DNA of 64,000 nucleotides from the NCBI RefSeq assembly GCF_003850345.1, contig NZ_CP027707.1, positions 5,890,001-5,954,000 of the forward strand, in the 5' to 3' direction. Positions 1-9,316 of this stretch are shown one piece after another (position 1 is the stretch's first letter; every line of letters starts with the position of its first letter). Below the pieces are notes generated by a model, which saw only the letters and a program-made list of their open reading frames with translations, made no database searches and had not been told where the DNA came from. The DNA is from Pseudomonas chlororaphis subsp. piscium (GTDB lineage: Bacteria; Pseudomonadota; Gammaproteobacteria; Pseudomonadales; Pseudomonadaceae). A program made the translations under genes and the position numbers.

Positions 1-1500
1 GAAGCAGTAGACGTCGTATTGGTTGGGGCCGGCATCATGAGTGCCACCCTCGCTGTACTGCTCAAAGAACTCGACCCCGCGATCAAGCTGGAAGTCGTCG
101 AGCTGATGGATTCGGGTGCCGCGGAGAGTTCCAACCCGTGGAACAACGCCGGTACCGGCCACGCCGGCCTCTGTGAGCTGAACTACACGCCACAGGCCGC
201 CGACGGTTCCGTCGATATCAAGAAAGCCGTGCACATCAACACCCAGTTCGAGGTGTCGAAGCAGTTCTGGTCCTACCTGACCAAGAAAGGCACCTTCGGC
301 TCGTCCAAGTCCTTTATCAGCCCGGTGCCGCACCTGAGCTTCGTCCAGGGCGACAGCGGTGTGTCCTTCCTGAAGAAGCGCTTTGAAGTGCTGAGCAAGC
401 ACCACGCTTTCGCGGACATGGAATACACCGAAGACAAGGCCAAGATGGCCGAGTGGATGCCGCTGATGATGCCGGGCCGCCCGGCTGACGAAACCATCGC
501 CGCCACCCGCGTGATCAACGGCACCGACGTCAACTTCGGCGCCCTGACCAACCAGTTGCTCAAGCACCTGACCAGCGCACCCGATGCCCAGGTCAAGTAC
601 TGCAAGCGCGTGACCGGTCTGAAACGCAACAAGGACAACGGCTGGACCGTCAGCATCAAGGACGTCAACAGCGGCAACAGCCGTGAAGTCGACGCCAAGT
701 TCGTGTTCCTCGGCGCTGGCGGCGCGGCGCTGCCGCTGCTGCAGGCTTCGGGCATCGAAGAGAGCAAAGGCTTCGGCGGTTTCCCGATCAGCGGCCAGTG
801 GCTGCGTTGCGACAACCCGGAAGTGGTCAAGCACCACCAGGCCAAGGTCTACAGCCAGGCCGCGGTCGGTTCGCCACCGATGTCCGTGCCGCACCTGGAC
901 ACCCGCGTGGTCGATGGCAAGAAGTCCCTGCTGTTCGGACCCTACGCCGGCTTCACCACCAAGTTCCTCAAGCACGGTTCCTTCATGGACCTGCCGATGT
1001 CGGTTCGCGCCGGCAACATCGGCCCGATGCTGGCCGTGGCAAAGAACAACATGGACCTGACCAAGTACCTGGTCAGTGAAGTGATGCAGTCCATGGAGCA
1101 GCGCCTGGAATCCCTGCGTCGCTTCTACCCTGAAGCCAAAGCCGAAGACTGGCGCCTGGAAGTGGCCGGCCAGCGGGTACAGATCATCAAGAAAGATCCG
1201 AAGAAAGGCGGCGTGCTGCAGTTCGGCACCGAGCTGGTCGCGGCCAAGGACGGCTCCCTCGCCGCCCTGCTCGGCGCTTCGCCGGGCGCTTCGGTGACCG
1301 TCTCGATCATGCTGGAACTGATCGAGCGCTGCTTCCCGACCAAGGCGGCTGGCGAGTGGGCCAGCAAGCTCAAGGAAATCTTCCCAGCCCGTGAAAAGGC
1401 CCTGGAAACCGACGCCGCGCTGTACCGCAAGATCAACAGCGAGAACAACGTCAGCCTGGAGCTGGTCGAGCAGAGCAGCGAAGCCGAAAGCTACGCTTAA
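1..1500 (+). CDS. mqo: Malate:quinone oxidoreductase, 5' end cut by window
   Basis: This enzyme oxidises L-malate to oxaloacetate at the inner face of the cytoplasmic membrane and passes electrons to quinone, replacing or supplementing NAD-dependent malate dehydrogenase in the TCA cycle. The reading frame is open from base 1, with an FAD-binding [10 protein letters not shown] motif within the first 20 codons. About 499 codons are visible and the family is about 500 residues, so only a few N-terminal residues are missing. A strong hairpin terminator follows the stop, so it is probably transcribed alone. The identification is firm from the full-length family match. Whether it is mqoA- or mqoB-like cannot be told from here. 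Confidence 0.95.
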   Translation, partial: EAVDVVLVGAGIMSATLAVLLKELDPAIKLEVVELMDSGAAESSNPWNNAGTGHAGLCELNYTPQAADGSVDIKKAVHINTQFEVSKQFWSYLTKKGTFGSSKSFISPVPHLSFVQGDSGVSFLKKRFEVLSKHHAFADMEYTEDKAKMAEWMPLMMPGRPADETIAATRVINGTDVNFGALTNQLLKHLTSAPDAQVKYCKRVTGLKRNKDNGWTVSIKDVNSGNSREVDAKFVFLGAGGAALPLLQASGIEESKGFGGFPISGQWLRCDNPEVVKHHQAKVYSQAAVGSPPMSVPHLDTRVVDGKKSLLFGPYAGFTTKFLKHGSFMDLPMSVRAGNIGPMLAVAKNNMDLTKYLVSEVMQSMEQRLESLRRFYPEAKAEDWRLEVAGQRVQIIKKDPKKGGVLQFGTELVAAKDGSLAALLGASPGASVTVSIMLELIERCFPTKAAGEWASKLKEIFPAREKALETDAALYRKINSENNVSLELVEQSSEAESYA

Positions 1501-1512
1501 GCCGCGCTCATG

Positions 1513-1552
1513 AAAAAACGCCCCGCTCTCTTGGAGAACGGGGCGTTTTTTT
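1513..1552 (+). terminator. Rho-independent terminator after mqo
   Basis: A 9-bp stem pairs AACGCCCCG (1517-1525) with CGGGGCGTT (1539-1547), followed by a run of T. It lies 13 bases after the mqo stop. The A-run on the left arm would also let it work for the opposing gene. Confidence 0.9.
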
Positions 1553-1592
1553 ATGGCTGCTTAAAGGCAATCGCAGCCGGGGCGGCGCATTT

Positions 1593-1880
1593 TCAGCCGC
1601 GGGCTTTTTCGATCAGTTCGATGTAGTCGGCGGCGTTGCGCTGGTCCTGGATCAGGGCCACGAAATCCTTGCCGTGTTCGTCCTTGCCGTCCAGGTCGTA
1701 ACCAGCCTCGACGAAGAACGCCAGGAAACGCTCGAAATCGTCGATACGCAGGCCGCGATAGGCCTTGATCAGCTTGTGCAGGGACGGCGAAGTGGCGTCG
1801 ACCGGCTCGAAATCGAGGAACAGTTTGATCTGCGCATCGCCGATCTCGTCACCAATCACTTGTTTCTTATCTTTACGCAT
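1593..1880 (-). CDS. PA4642-family conserved hypothetical protein
   Basis: A 95-residue acidic protein of unknown function, recognised by its start (MRKDKKQVIGDEI) and by its place next to mqo as in P. aeruginosa PA4642. It has no signal peptide and no membrane segment, so it should be cytosolic. The middle contains FERFLAFFVEAGYDLDGKDEHG, which resembles the short helical sequences of small conserved gammaproteobacterial proteins without a known activity. It converges on mqo and shares the bidirectional terminator. No function is proposed. Confidence 0.8.
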   Translation of the reverse strand: MRKDKKQVIGDEIGDAQIKLFLDFEPVDATSPSLHKLIKAYRGLRIDDFERFLAFFVEAGYDLDGKDEHGKDFVALIQDQRNAADYIELIEKARG

Positions 1881-1943
1881 TGCCGACTCCAGCTCGCAGA
1901 CATTTCACGGGGCAGGCAGTTTACCCCCAGGCCGCGTCAGGCC

Positions 1944-2429
1944 TCAACGCGAGCGTACCGCGCCGGTGTGCAGATCGGCCCAGATGTGGCCGTTGGCGTA
2001 GCTGAGGAACTGGCAATACACCGTGTCGTTGCGCAGCAGGTCCATCACCACCCGATACTGGGCCAGCGGGTAGAACAGGGTGAGGGTCTTGCTCTTGTCG
2101 TCGAACTGCGGTTTTTTCAGGCTTTTGCTCTCACCGTCGAAGTTCACCAGCACCTGGCTGATGGTGGCGCCCTTGTTCAACGGCTTGCCCTTGAGGCGGA
2201 TCAATAGCGGCGAGGTGACCGGAATCGGTTGCTGGTTGGACTGGCGCTGGCTGCCGATGACCACCGAGTACTCGGTGACCTGCAACAGCTGTTGCTGCTC
2301 GGGGGCGGCATCACGCAGGGTCAGGTCATCAGGAGGCAGGAACTGCCCGTGCATGGGCGCCGGGGCGGCGGCCAAGGGCAGGCTCAGGATCAGAAGAAAG
2401 GCCGCGCAACTGCGAATCAAAAGGCTCAT
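1944..2429 (-). CDS. Exported protein of unknown function (PA4643-like)
   Basis: The start at 2429 is chosen because GGAG lies six bases upstream and the protein then opens with a classical signal peptide (MSLLIRSCAAFLLILSLPLAAA), cleaved near residue 22. The mature part, about 140 residues, has no membrane segment and is expected in the periplasm. It contains several beta-rich stretches such as LLIRLKGKPLNKG and KTLTLFYPLAQYRVV. No catalytic motif is recognised. It lies between the PA4642-like gene and the WbuC cupin in conserved Pseudomonas order. A longer start 12 codons upstream is possible but has no better ribosome site. Confidence 0.75.
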   Translation of the reverse strand: MSLLIRSCAAFLLILSLPLAAAPAPMHGQFLPPDDLTLRDAAPEQQQLLQVTEYSVVIGSQRQSNQQPIPVTSPLLIRLKGKPLNKGATISQVLVNFDGESKSLKKPQFDDKSKTLTLFYPLAQYRVVMDLLRNDTVYCQFLSYANGHIWADLHTGAVRSR

Positions 2430-2519
2430 GACAGGCTCCGGACACAAGGCCTGGCACTCTAGCATGGGTCAGCGCAGATGTTTGCAGGCGCGGCTACAGC
2501 TCAAGCGCGAGGATGGTGC

Positions 2520-2993
2520 TCAGTCGAACTGGGCGCGCATCCAGGCCTGGTATTCGGCCACACCCGGCTCACCCTCGCGGGGCGCCCAAGCAGCCAACTC
2601 ACCTTCGCCGACCGGGCGATAAGGCCCGGCCTTGCATTCGAACATCAGGCTGTCGGGCTCAAGCACCACCAGGCCGTGATAGACACCGACCGGCAGGTCG
2701 ACGCCCATGCAATCGCCACCCGCCTGCAGCACACGCTTGGCCAGCACCTGACCGGCGTCGTCGAAAACCAGCAGGCCCAGGCGCCCCTTGAGCACCAGCA
2801 GGGTCTCGGCCTTGTCGTCACTCAGGTGGCGATGAGGCGGAATGTAGGTGGATGGCTGCAACCCCACCGCCATGCGGTGACAAGGCTCTTGCATCTGGTG
2901 GAAGTTGTGGTGGTGGCGACCACGGGGGCTGGCCGAGGCCTTTTCAGCCAGCTCGGCAAACAGCGACTGATCCAGAAAGCTCGGCTCACTCAT
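2520..2993 (-). CDS. WbuC-family cupin-fold metalloprotein
   Basis: A 157-residue small cupin. The metal-binding cupin pattern is visible as PPHRHLSDDKAET (two His and a Glu) followed by VYHGLVVLEP with a further His near residue 105. WbuC proteins were named from lipopolysaccharide O-antigen loci, but their reaction is not well defined, and here the gene sits in a nucleotide-salvage neighbourhood rather than an O-antigen cluster. It starts three bases after the hpt stop on the same strand, so the two are probably co-transcribed. Fold assignment is confident, substrate unknown. Confidence 0.8.
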   Translation of the reverse strand: MSEPSFLDQSLFAELAEKASASPRGRHHHNFHQMQEPCHRMAVGLQPSTYIPPHRHLSDDKAETLLVLKGRLGLLVFDDAGQVLAKRVLQAGGDCMGVDLPVGVYHGLVVLEPDSLMFECKAGPYRPVGEGELAAWAPREGEPGVAEYQAWMRAQFD

Positions 2994-2996
2994 GAT

Positions 2997-3554
2997 TTAC
3001 ATGCCCTTGACGGCAAAGATGCCGGCAGCGTTACGCCAGTAACCCTTGTAGTCCATGCCGTAACCGAAGATGTAGCGGTCCACGCATGGCAGGCCAACGT
3101 AGTCGGCTTTCAGGTCGGGACGGGCCTTGCGGTCGTGGTCCTTGTCGATCAGCACGGCGGTGTGCACCGCACGGGCGCCGGCATGTTTGCAGAAGTCGAT
3201 GATCGCGCCCAGGGTATGCCCCTCGTCGAGGATGTCGTCGATGATCAGCACGTCACGGTCGATGAAGGACACTTCCGGCTTGGACTTCCAGAACAGCTCG
3301 CCGCCGCTGGTTTCGTTGCGATAGCGGGTGGCGTGCAGGTAGGAAGCTTCCAGCGGGAATTTGAGGTGGGTCAGCAACTTGCCGGAGAAGATCAGGCCAC
3401 CGTTCATCACGCAGAAAACCACCGGATTGCGCTCCGCCAGTTGTTCATTGATTTGTGCACCGACTCGGGCGATGGCCGCCTCGACCTCAGCTTCGGTGTA
3501 CAGGCAGTCAGCCTCGCGCATGATTTGACGGATATGCTCGAGATCAGCGGACAT
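2997..3554 (-). CDS. hpt: Hypoxanthine-guanine phosphoribosyltransferase
   Basis: It converts hypoxanthine or guanine plus PRPP into IMP or GMP in purine salvage, in the cytosol. The PRPP-binding loop is DVLIIDDILDEGHT around residues 100-115, typical of type I phosphoribosyltransferases. The start at 3554 (MSADLEHIRQ) is preferred because TGGAG lies just upstream; an upstream in-frame ATG adds 17 unconserved residues. At 185 residues the length fits the family. It is divergent from upp, so purine and pyrimidine salvage genes face away from each other across a short AT-rich promoter region. Confidence 0.93.
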   Translation of the reverse strand: MSADLEHIRQIMREADCLYTEAEVEAAIARVGAQINEQLAERNPVVFCVMNGGLIFSGKLLTHLKFPLEASYLHATRYRNETSGGELFWKSKPEVSFIDRDVLIIDDILDEGHTLGAIIDFCKHAGARAVHTAVLIDKDHDRKARPDLKADYVGLPCVDRYIFGYGMDYKGYWRNAAGIFAVKGM

Positions 3555-3720
3555 GGCGCTCTCCAGGGGGGTGGCAGTTTCGGAAAAGCGGGCAAAGGTA
3601 CGCATCCAGCCCGGTCAGATCAAGCGTTTCTGGACTAACGTACTTAGATGTCTATAGGACAACACCCTCGGATAGATTAATCTAGGCCGGTTTTTTTGCC
3701 CGCCGCCGGAGCCTTTCCCT

Positions 3721-4359
3721 ATGCCCATCCGTGAGATCCGCCATCCGCTGATCCGACACAAACTTGGCCTTATGCGCCGCGCCGACATTAGCACGAAGAA
3801 CTTCCGCGAGCTCGCTCAGGAAGTCGGTGCCCTGCTGACGTACGAAGCCACCAAAGACCTGCCGCTCGAATCCTATGAGATTCCGGGCTGGTGCGGCCCT
3901 GTCCAGGTCGAGAAGATCGCAGGCAAGAAGATTACCGTGGTGCCTATCCTGCGCGCCGGTATCGGCATGCTCGAAGGCGTGCTCAGCCTGATCCCGGGCG
4001 CCAAGGTCAGCGCCGTGGGCGTGGCCCGCAACGAGGAAACCCTGCAGGCGCACACCTACCTGGAAAAACTGGTTCCGGAAATCGACGAACGCCTGGCCAT
4101 GATCATCGACCCGATGCTCGCCACCGGCAGTTCCATGGTCGCGACCATCGACCTGCTGAAAAAGGCTGGCTGCAAGGATATCCGCGCCATGGTGCTGGTC
4201 GCCGCCCCCGAAGGCATCGAAGCCGTCGAGAAAGCTCACCCGGACGTGACTATCTACACCGCTTCCATCGATCAGAAACTCAACGAGCACGGCTACATCA
4301 TCCCGGGCCTGGGCGATGCCGGCGACAAGATCTTCGGCACCAAGCAGAAGGACGCCTGA
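3721..4359 (+). CDS. upp: Uracil phosphoribosyltransferase
   Basis: It makes UMP from uracil and PRPP in pyrimidine salvage. The 212-residue protein begins [16 protein letters not shown], typical of Upp, and carries the PRPP-binding stretch [13 protein letters not shown] (about residues 122-134) and the C-terminal uracil-binding [16 protein letters not shown]. It is followed after two bases by the uracil permease gene, forming the usual upp-uraA uptake and salvage operon. Length and motifs are complete. Confidence 0.97.
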   Translation: MPIREIRHPLIRHKLGLMRRADISTKNFRELAQEVGALLTYEATKDLPLESYEIPGWCGPVQVEKIAGKKITVVPILRAGIGMLEGVLSLIPGAKVSAVGVARNEETLQAHTYLEKLVPEIDERLAMIIDPMLATGSSMVATIDLLKKAGCKDIRAMVLVAAPEGIEAVEKAHPDVTIYTASIDQKLNEHGYIIPGLGDAGDKIFGTKQKDA

Positions 4360-4361
4360 GC

Positions 4362-5636
4362 ATGCAGGATGAGTTCAACGATCCGCTCTGGCGCCAGGTG
4401 CTGTCTGGCGCGCAGATGCTCTTCGTGGCTTTTGGCGCGTTGGTGTTGATGCCGCTGATTACCGGTCTCGACCCCAACGTGGCGCTGTTCACGGCGGGTC
4501 TCGGGACTCTGTTGTTCCAACTCGTGACCGGGCGCCAGGTGCCAGTATTCCTGGCCTCCAGCTTTGCCTTCATCACCCCGATCATTCTCGCCAAGGGCCA
4601 GTTCGGCCTGGCCGCGACCATGGGCGGCGTGATGGCGGCCGGTTTCGTTTATACCTTCCTGGGCCTGGCGGTGAAGATCAAGGGCACCGGGTTCATCGAC
4701 CGGCTGCTGCCGCCGGTGGTGATCGGTCCGGTGATCATTTCCATCGGCCTGGCCATGGCGCCGATCGCCGCCAACATGGCGATGGGCAAGGCCGGCGACG
4801 GCAGCGAGCTGATTCATTACCAGACGGCGATGATGATCTCGATGCCGGCGCTGCTGACCACCCTGATCGTCGCGGTGTTCGGCAAAGGCATCTTCCGCCT
4901 GGTGCCGATCATCTCCGGTGTACTGGTGGGTTTTGCCCTGTCGTTCTACTTTGGCGTGGTCGATACCGCGAAGATCGCCGCGGCGCCCTGGCTGGCCCTG
5001 CCGCACTTCACCGCGCCGGAGTTCAACTGGCAGGCGATCCTGTTCATCGTCCCTGTGGCCCTGGCACCCGCCATCGAGCACATCGGCGGGGTGATCGCGG
5101 TCGGCAGCGTGACTGGTCGCGACTACCTGAAGAAGCCTGGCCTGCATCGCACCCTGCTCGGTGACGGCATCGCCACCACCGCCGCCGGCCTGTTCGGCGG
5201 TCCGCCCAACACCACCTACGCCGAAGTGACCGGCGCGGTAATGCTGACCAAGAACTACAACCCGAAAATCATGACCTGGGCGGCGATCTTCGCCATCAGC
5301 CTGGCGTTCATCGGCAAGTTCGGCGCACTGCTGCAAAGCATTCCAGTACCGGTGATGGGCGGGATTCTCTGCCTGTTGTTCGGTTCGATCGCGGCGGTGG
5401 GCATGAACACCCTGATCCGTCACAAGATCGACCTGAGCGAAGCCCGCAACCTGGTGATCGTTTCGGTGACCCTGGTGTTCGGGATTGGCGGGGTGTTGAT
5501 CGGTACCGGTACCGGCCCGGACGACTTCGGCCTGAAAGGAATCGCCCTGTGCGCCATCGTCGCGATTGCGCTGAACCTGATCCTGCCGGGCAACGATGGC
5601 TGGAAGAACAAGAAGGCTGATGAGCCGCTGATCTGA
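4362..5636 (+). CDS. uraA: Uracil permease, NCS2 family
   Basis: A 424-residue inner-membrane proton-coupled uracil importer. The chosen ATG follows the upp stop by two bases, giving translational coupling. The protein is strongly hydrophobic, with about a dozen predicted spans, and has the NCS2 motifs PVFLASSFAFITP near the start and ALAPAIEHIGGVIAVGSVTGRD in the middle (the His/Glu pair lies in the nucleobase-binding region), followed by GGPPNTTYAEVTGAV. The in-frame extension upstream overlaps upp in another frame and is not used. The gene ends just before a long perfect palindrome. Confidence 0.95.
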   Translation: MQDEFNDPLWRQVLSGAQMLFVAFGALVLMPLITGLDPNVALFTAGLGTLLFQLVTGRQVPVFLASSFAFITPIILAKGQFGLAATMGGVMAAGFVYTFLGLAVKIKGTGFIDRLLPPVVIGPVIISIGLAMAPIAANMAMGKAGDGSELIHYQTAMMISMPALLTTLIVAVFGKGIFRLVPIISGVLVGFALSFYFGVVDTAKIAAAPWLALPHFTAPEFNWQAILFIVPVALAPAIEHIGGVIAVGSVTGRDYLKKPGLHRTLLGDGIATTAAGLFGGPPNTTYAEVTGAVMLTKNYNPKIMTWAAIFAISLAFIGKFGALLQSIPVPVMGGILCLLFGSIAAVGMNTLIRHKIDLSEARNLVIVSVTLVFGIGGVLIGTGTGPDDFGLKGIALCAIVAIALNLILPGNDGWKNKKADEPLI

Positions 5637-5660
5637 GGATCTGCGTCAACCGGAAAATCT

Positions 5661-5722
5661 ATCGCGGGCAAGCCTCGCTCCTACAGACGGTATTGACCGT
5701 AGGAGCGAGGCTTGCCCGCGAT
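5661..5722. repeat. Palindromic REP element
   Basis: Two perfect 24-base arms (5661-5684 and 5699-5722), beginning ATCGCGGGCAAGCCTCGCTC and its reverse complement, flank a 14-base loop. The GCGGGCAAGCC core is the common Pseudomonas repetitive extragenic palindrome. It sits between the convergent uraA and hemH genes and may serve as a transcription barrier. Confidence 0.9.
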
Positions 5723-5727
5723 GCCTT

Positions 5728-6744
5728 TTACAACGCCAAAGGTGCGCGCTCGCACAAGGCGTTCAATGCCTTGGCCCATTGCGGGTCGTCGTTCAGGCAC
5801 GGCACCAGCACCAACTCCTCCCCTCCCGCTTCGCGGAACTGCTCGCGACCGCGATCGCCGATCTCTTCCAGGGTCTCGATGCAGTCGGCGACGAACGCCG
5901 GGCACATCACCAGGATCTTCTTCACCCCCTGTCGGGCCAGCTCATCCAGGCGCGCCTCGGTGTAGGGTTCAATCCATTTGGCACGCCCCAGGCGGGACTG
6001 GAACGACACCGACCACTTGCCGTCCGGCAGCCCCATGCGCTCGGCGAATGCCCGGGCCGTGTTCAGGCACTGGCCGCGGTAACAGGTGGCGGCCACCTCG
6101 GGGGGTGCATCGCGGCAGCAATCGCCTTCCAGGCTATGGCCGGGATTGAGCTTTTTCAGGTGCCGCTCGGGCAAGCCATGGAAGCTCAGCAGCAGATGAT
6201 CGAAGTCCTGTTGCAGGTGCGGCCTGGCACTGGCCACCAGCGCGTCGAGGTACTCCGGCTGATCGTAAAACGGCTGCAGCACCGAAAGCTGCACATCCAG
6301 CTTCCTGTCCCGGATCACCCGCCGGGCTTCTTCCACCACGGTGGTCACGGTGCTGTCGGCGAATTGTGGGTAGAGCGGCGCCAGGGTGATCCTCTTCTGC
6401 CCCTGGGCCACCAGGCGCAGCAACGCCGACTCGATGGACGGCTCGCCATAACGCATCGCCAGTTCCACCGGGCCATGCTTCCACTCGCGGGTCATGGTTT
6501 CCTGCAGACGGCGGCTGAGCACCACCAGCGGCGAACCCTGCTCCCACCAGATCGAGGCGTAGGCATGGGCCGATTGCTCCGGACGCTTGATCAGGATCAG
6601 CGACACCAGCAGCCGTCGGACCGGCCATGGCAGATCGATCACGTAAGGGTCCATCAGGAATTGATTGAGGTAGCTGCGCACATCCGCCACCGAGGTGGAG
6701 GCCGGCGAACCCAGGTTGACCAGGAGCAACGCGTGATCGGTCAT
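5728..6744 (-). CDS. hemH: Ferrochelatase
   Basis: It inserts ferrous iron into protoporphyrin IX, the last step of haem synthesis, at the inner membrane. The 338-residue protein starts [14 protein letters not shown] and contains the metal-site [12 protein letters not shown] (His near residue 195) and the acidic [10 protein letters not shown] near residue 275. The start at 6744 was chosen over an upstream in-frame ATG because the family begins right at LLLVNLGSP. It follows the epimerase gene on the same strand after 13 bases, as in other pseudomonads. Confidence 0.95.
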   Translation of the reverse strand: MTDHALLLVNLGSPASTSVADVRSYLNQFLMDPYVIDLPWPVRRLLVSLILIKRPEQSAHAYASIWWEQGSPLVVLSRRLQETMTREWKHGPVELAMRYGEPSIESALLRLVAQGQKRITLAPLYPQFADSTVTTVVEEARRVIRDRKLDVQLSVLQPFYDQPEYLDALVASARPHLQQDFDHLLLSFHGLPERHLKKLNPGHSLEGDCCRDAPPEVAATCYRGQCLNTARAFAERMGLPDGKWSVSFQSRLGRAKWIEPYTEARLDELARQGVKKILVMCPAFVADCIETLEEIGDRGREQFREAGGEELVLVPCLNDDPQWAKALNALCERAPLAL

Positions 6745-6757
6745 GCAACATCCTATT

Positions 6758-7660
6758 TCAGAGGCGGCTGGACAGGTCGTCCAGGGCCGCGCGCAAATCA
6801 GTGAACTGGAAAGTGAATCCGGCGGCCTGCAACCGCGCTGGGACCGCGCGCTGACCACCCAGCAACAACAACGACAACTCCCCCAGGCCGACGCGCAAGA
6901 CGAGGGCCGGCACCGGCACTATGGCCGGTCGGTGCAAGATGCTGCCCAGGGTCTTGGCGAACTCGCGATTGCGCACCGGCGTGGGCGCGCAGGCATTATA
7001 AGGACCGCTGGCATCACTGCGGTGCAGAAGAAAATCAATCAGGGCGATTTGATCCTTGATATGAATCCACGGCATCCACTGCCGACCGTTGCCGATCGGC
7101 CCGCCCAGGGCCAGCTTGAAGGGCAGCAGCAAGCGCGACAAAAAGCCGCCCTCGGCCGCCAGCACCAGACCCGTGCGAATCAGCACCACACGTATGCCCA
7201 TGGCCTCGGCACGTTGCGCGGTCTCTTCCCAGGCGATACATAACTGGCTGGCGAAATCCTCACTGACCGGGGGCGAGTCCTCGTTCAGCTCGCGCTCCCC
7301 GCCATCGCCATACCAGCCCACGGCCGACCCGGAGATCAACAACCCGGGCTTCTGCCCCCGACTTTCCAACCAGGCCAGCAGCTTTTCCGTCAGGGTAATG
7401 CGGCTGCTCCAGAGCAACGCCTTGCGCTTGTGGGTCCAGGGCCGATCGGCGATTGGAGCTCCCGCCAGATTGATAATGGCGTCGACCGGCTCCTCTGCGA
7501 GTTCGTCCAGGCGGCCGATGCCGCGGACCTGGGCGCCACACAGTTTGGGCACCTCGGCAGGCCGGCGACTCCATACGGTCAACTGATGGCCCTGGGTCAG
7601 CCAGTGACGGCAGAGCTGACGTCCCATCAAACCAGTACCGCCGGTCAGCAATATGTGCAT
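6758..7660 (-). CDS. TIGR01777-family NAD(P)-binding epimerase-like protein
   Basis: A 300-residue extended short-chain dehydrogenase fold protein. The nucleotide-binding motif is [12 protein letters not shown] at the N-terminus, with [13 protein letters not shown] and [16 protein letters not shown] typical of the YfcH/SULA-like TIGR01777 family, and a C-terminal DUF1731-like segment ([19 protein letters not shown]). The substrate is not known. It is the first gene of a two-gene unit with hemH and is divergent from the FAD oxidoreductase gene. The genetic link with hemH is conserved in pseudomonads, but a role in haem metabolism is only inferred from position. Confidence 0.88.
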   Translation of the reverse strand: MHILLTGGTGLMGRQLCRHWLTQGHQLTVWSRRPAEVPKLCGAQVRGIGRLDELAEEPVDAIINLAGAPIADRPWTHKRKALLWSSRITLTEKLLAWLESRGQKPGLLISGSAVGWYGDGGERELNEDSPPVSEDFASQLCIAWEETAQRAEAMGIRVVLIRTGLVLAAEGGFLSRLLLPFKLALGGPIGNGRQWMPWIHIKDQIALIDFLLHRSDASGPYNACAPTPVRNREFAKTLGSILHRPAIVPVPALVLRVGLGELSLLLLGGQRAVPARLQAAGFTFQFTDLRAALDDLSSRL

Positions 7661-7817
7661 GACATCTTCCTCGCGTGGCGTTTTACCCGGATCACTAGTC
7701 TATTTTTATAAGCAGGGATCTTTTCAATCGGGCAGGCTCTGTGTTTAACAATAGGACACCCTGTAAAACCGATAACGCCGAAAGTTATACCAAAAAACAA
7801 AACCGTATAGATTTTAA

Positions 7818-8837
<1,020 letters not shown>

Positions 8838-9047
8838 GCGTATCACCCCGCGTAACTTTGCTGCTGTCGCAATGGACAGCAGCCTGCCTTCTCCGCTCAA
8901 AACCCGAAACACACGTCTGCTCATCGGACTGTTCCGCGATGAAGAAAAACGCGCGCTTATGCGTTAGCCAGTCAGCAGTCGAATGGGCATAGCCCAGCGA
9001 CCGTTAGATGAGCAGGAAATGGCCCGAAAAGTCCCAGAGCACAAACT

Positions 9048-9071
9048 TGTACAAAATATTTAACTTGCACA
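9048..9071. promoter_or_regulatory. Operator 1: TGTACA-N12-TGCACA
   Basis: TGTACA (9048-9053) and TGCACA (9066-9071) are separated by exactly 12 bases. The spacing and half-sites agree with the T(G/A)TACA-N12-TGTA(C/T)A pattern that I recall for LitR/PplR light-responsive MerR regulators of Pseudomonas phr genes. One base of the right half deviates. Confidence 0.55.
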
Positions 9072-9097
9072 CCTTTGACTCTATGATGAGGCAAAAT

Positions 9098-9121
9098 TGT
9101 ACAAACCCATATTTTTGTACA
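9098..9121. promoter_or_regulatory. Operator 2: perfect TGTACA-N12-TGTACA
   Basis: TGTACA at 9098-9103 and 9116-9121 with exactly 12 bases between. It starts 50 bp after operator 1. A -35-like TTGACT (9075-9080) lies 17 bases before the left half-site, so a regulator bound here would cover the -10 region, as expected for a light-relieved repressor. Confidence 0.65.
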
Positions 9122-9142
9122 TGAAGTCCCAGAGCCCTCCAC

Positions 9143-9316
9143 ATGCCCGACAGTCCGACCCAGGCCGACAAACCGAGAATCGCCATCAGCGCCCGTCTGC
9201 TGGATGCGCCTGTGCGTTACAACGGCCGGCACAAGGAACTGCGCCAGTACCGTCACGGCCTGGCGCTGCTGGTGGTGTCACTGATCCTGCTAATGCAGGA
9301 ATCCCCATGCAATTGA
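9143..9316 (+). pseudogene. Remnant of a DUF523/DUF1722 (YbgA-type) gene
   Basis: The 57-codon frame begins with RIAISARLLDAPVRYNGRHK, which resembles the N-terminus of DUF523 proteins (usually ISACLLG with a Cys, here Arg). After KE it jumps to RQYRHGLALLVVSLILL, which resembles the C-terminal part of DUF1722 proteins. Roughly 250 internal residues are missing compared with the family's usual length near 320. The frame overlaps the phr start by 10 bases, a junction probably inherited from the intact operon. I infer an internal deletion; it could still be translated as a leader for phr. Confidence 0.6.

Larger units (their letters stand above)
8838..9142. other. Gene-poor spacer ahead of phr with possible tiny ORF
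   Basis: Between the oxidoreductase stop and the decayed DUF523 gene there is no recognisable gene. A 31-codon frame (8872-8967, MDSSLPSPLKTRN...) exists but has no clear ribosome site or recognised relatives. The distal part (9048-9121) is AT-rich and holds two operator-like repeats described separately. It is likely a promoter region left after loss of neighbouring genes. Confidence 0.5.

Noticed and set aside
8872..8967. 31-codon frame after the oxidoreductase
   Set aside because: No ribosome site and no recognised similarity; kept only as a note in the spacer entry.
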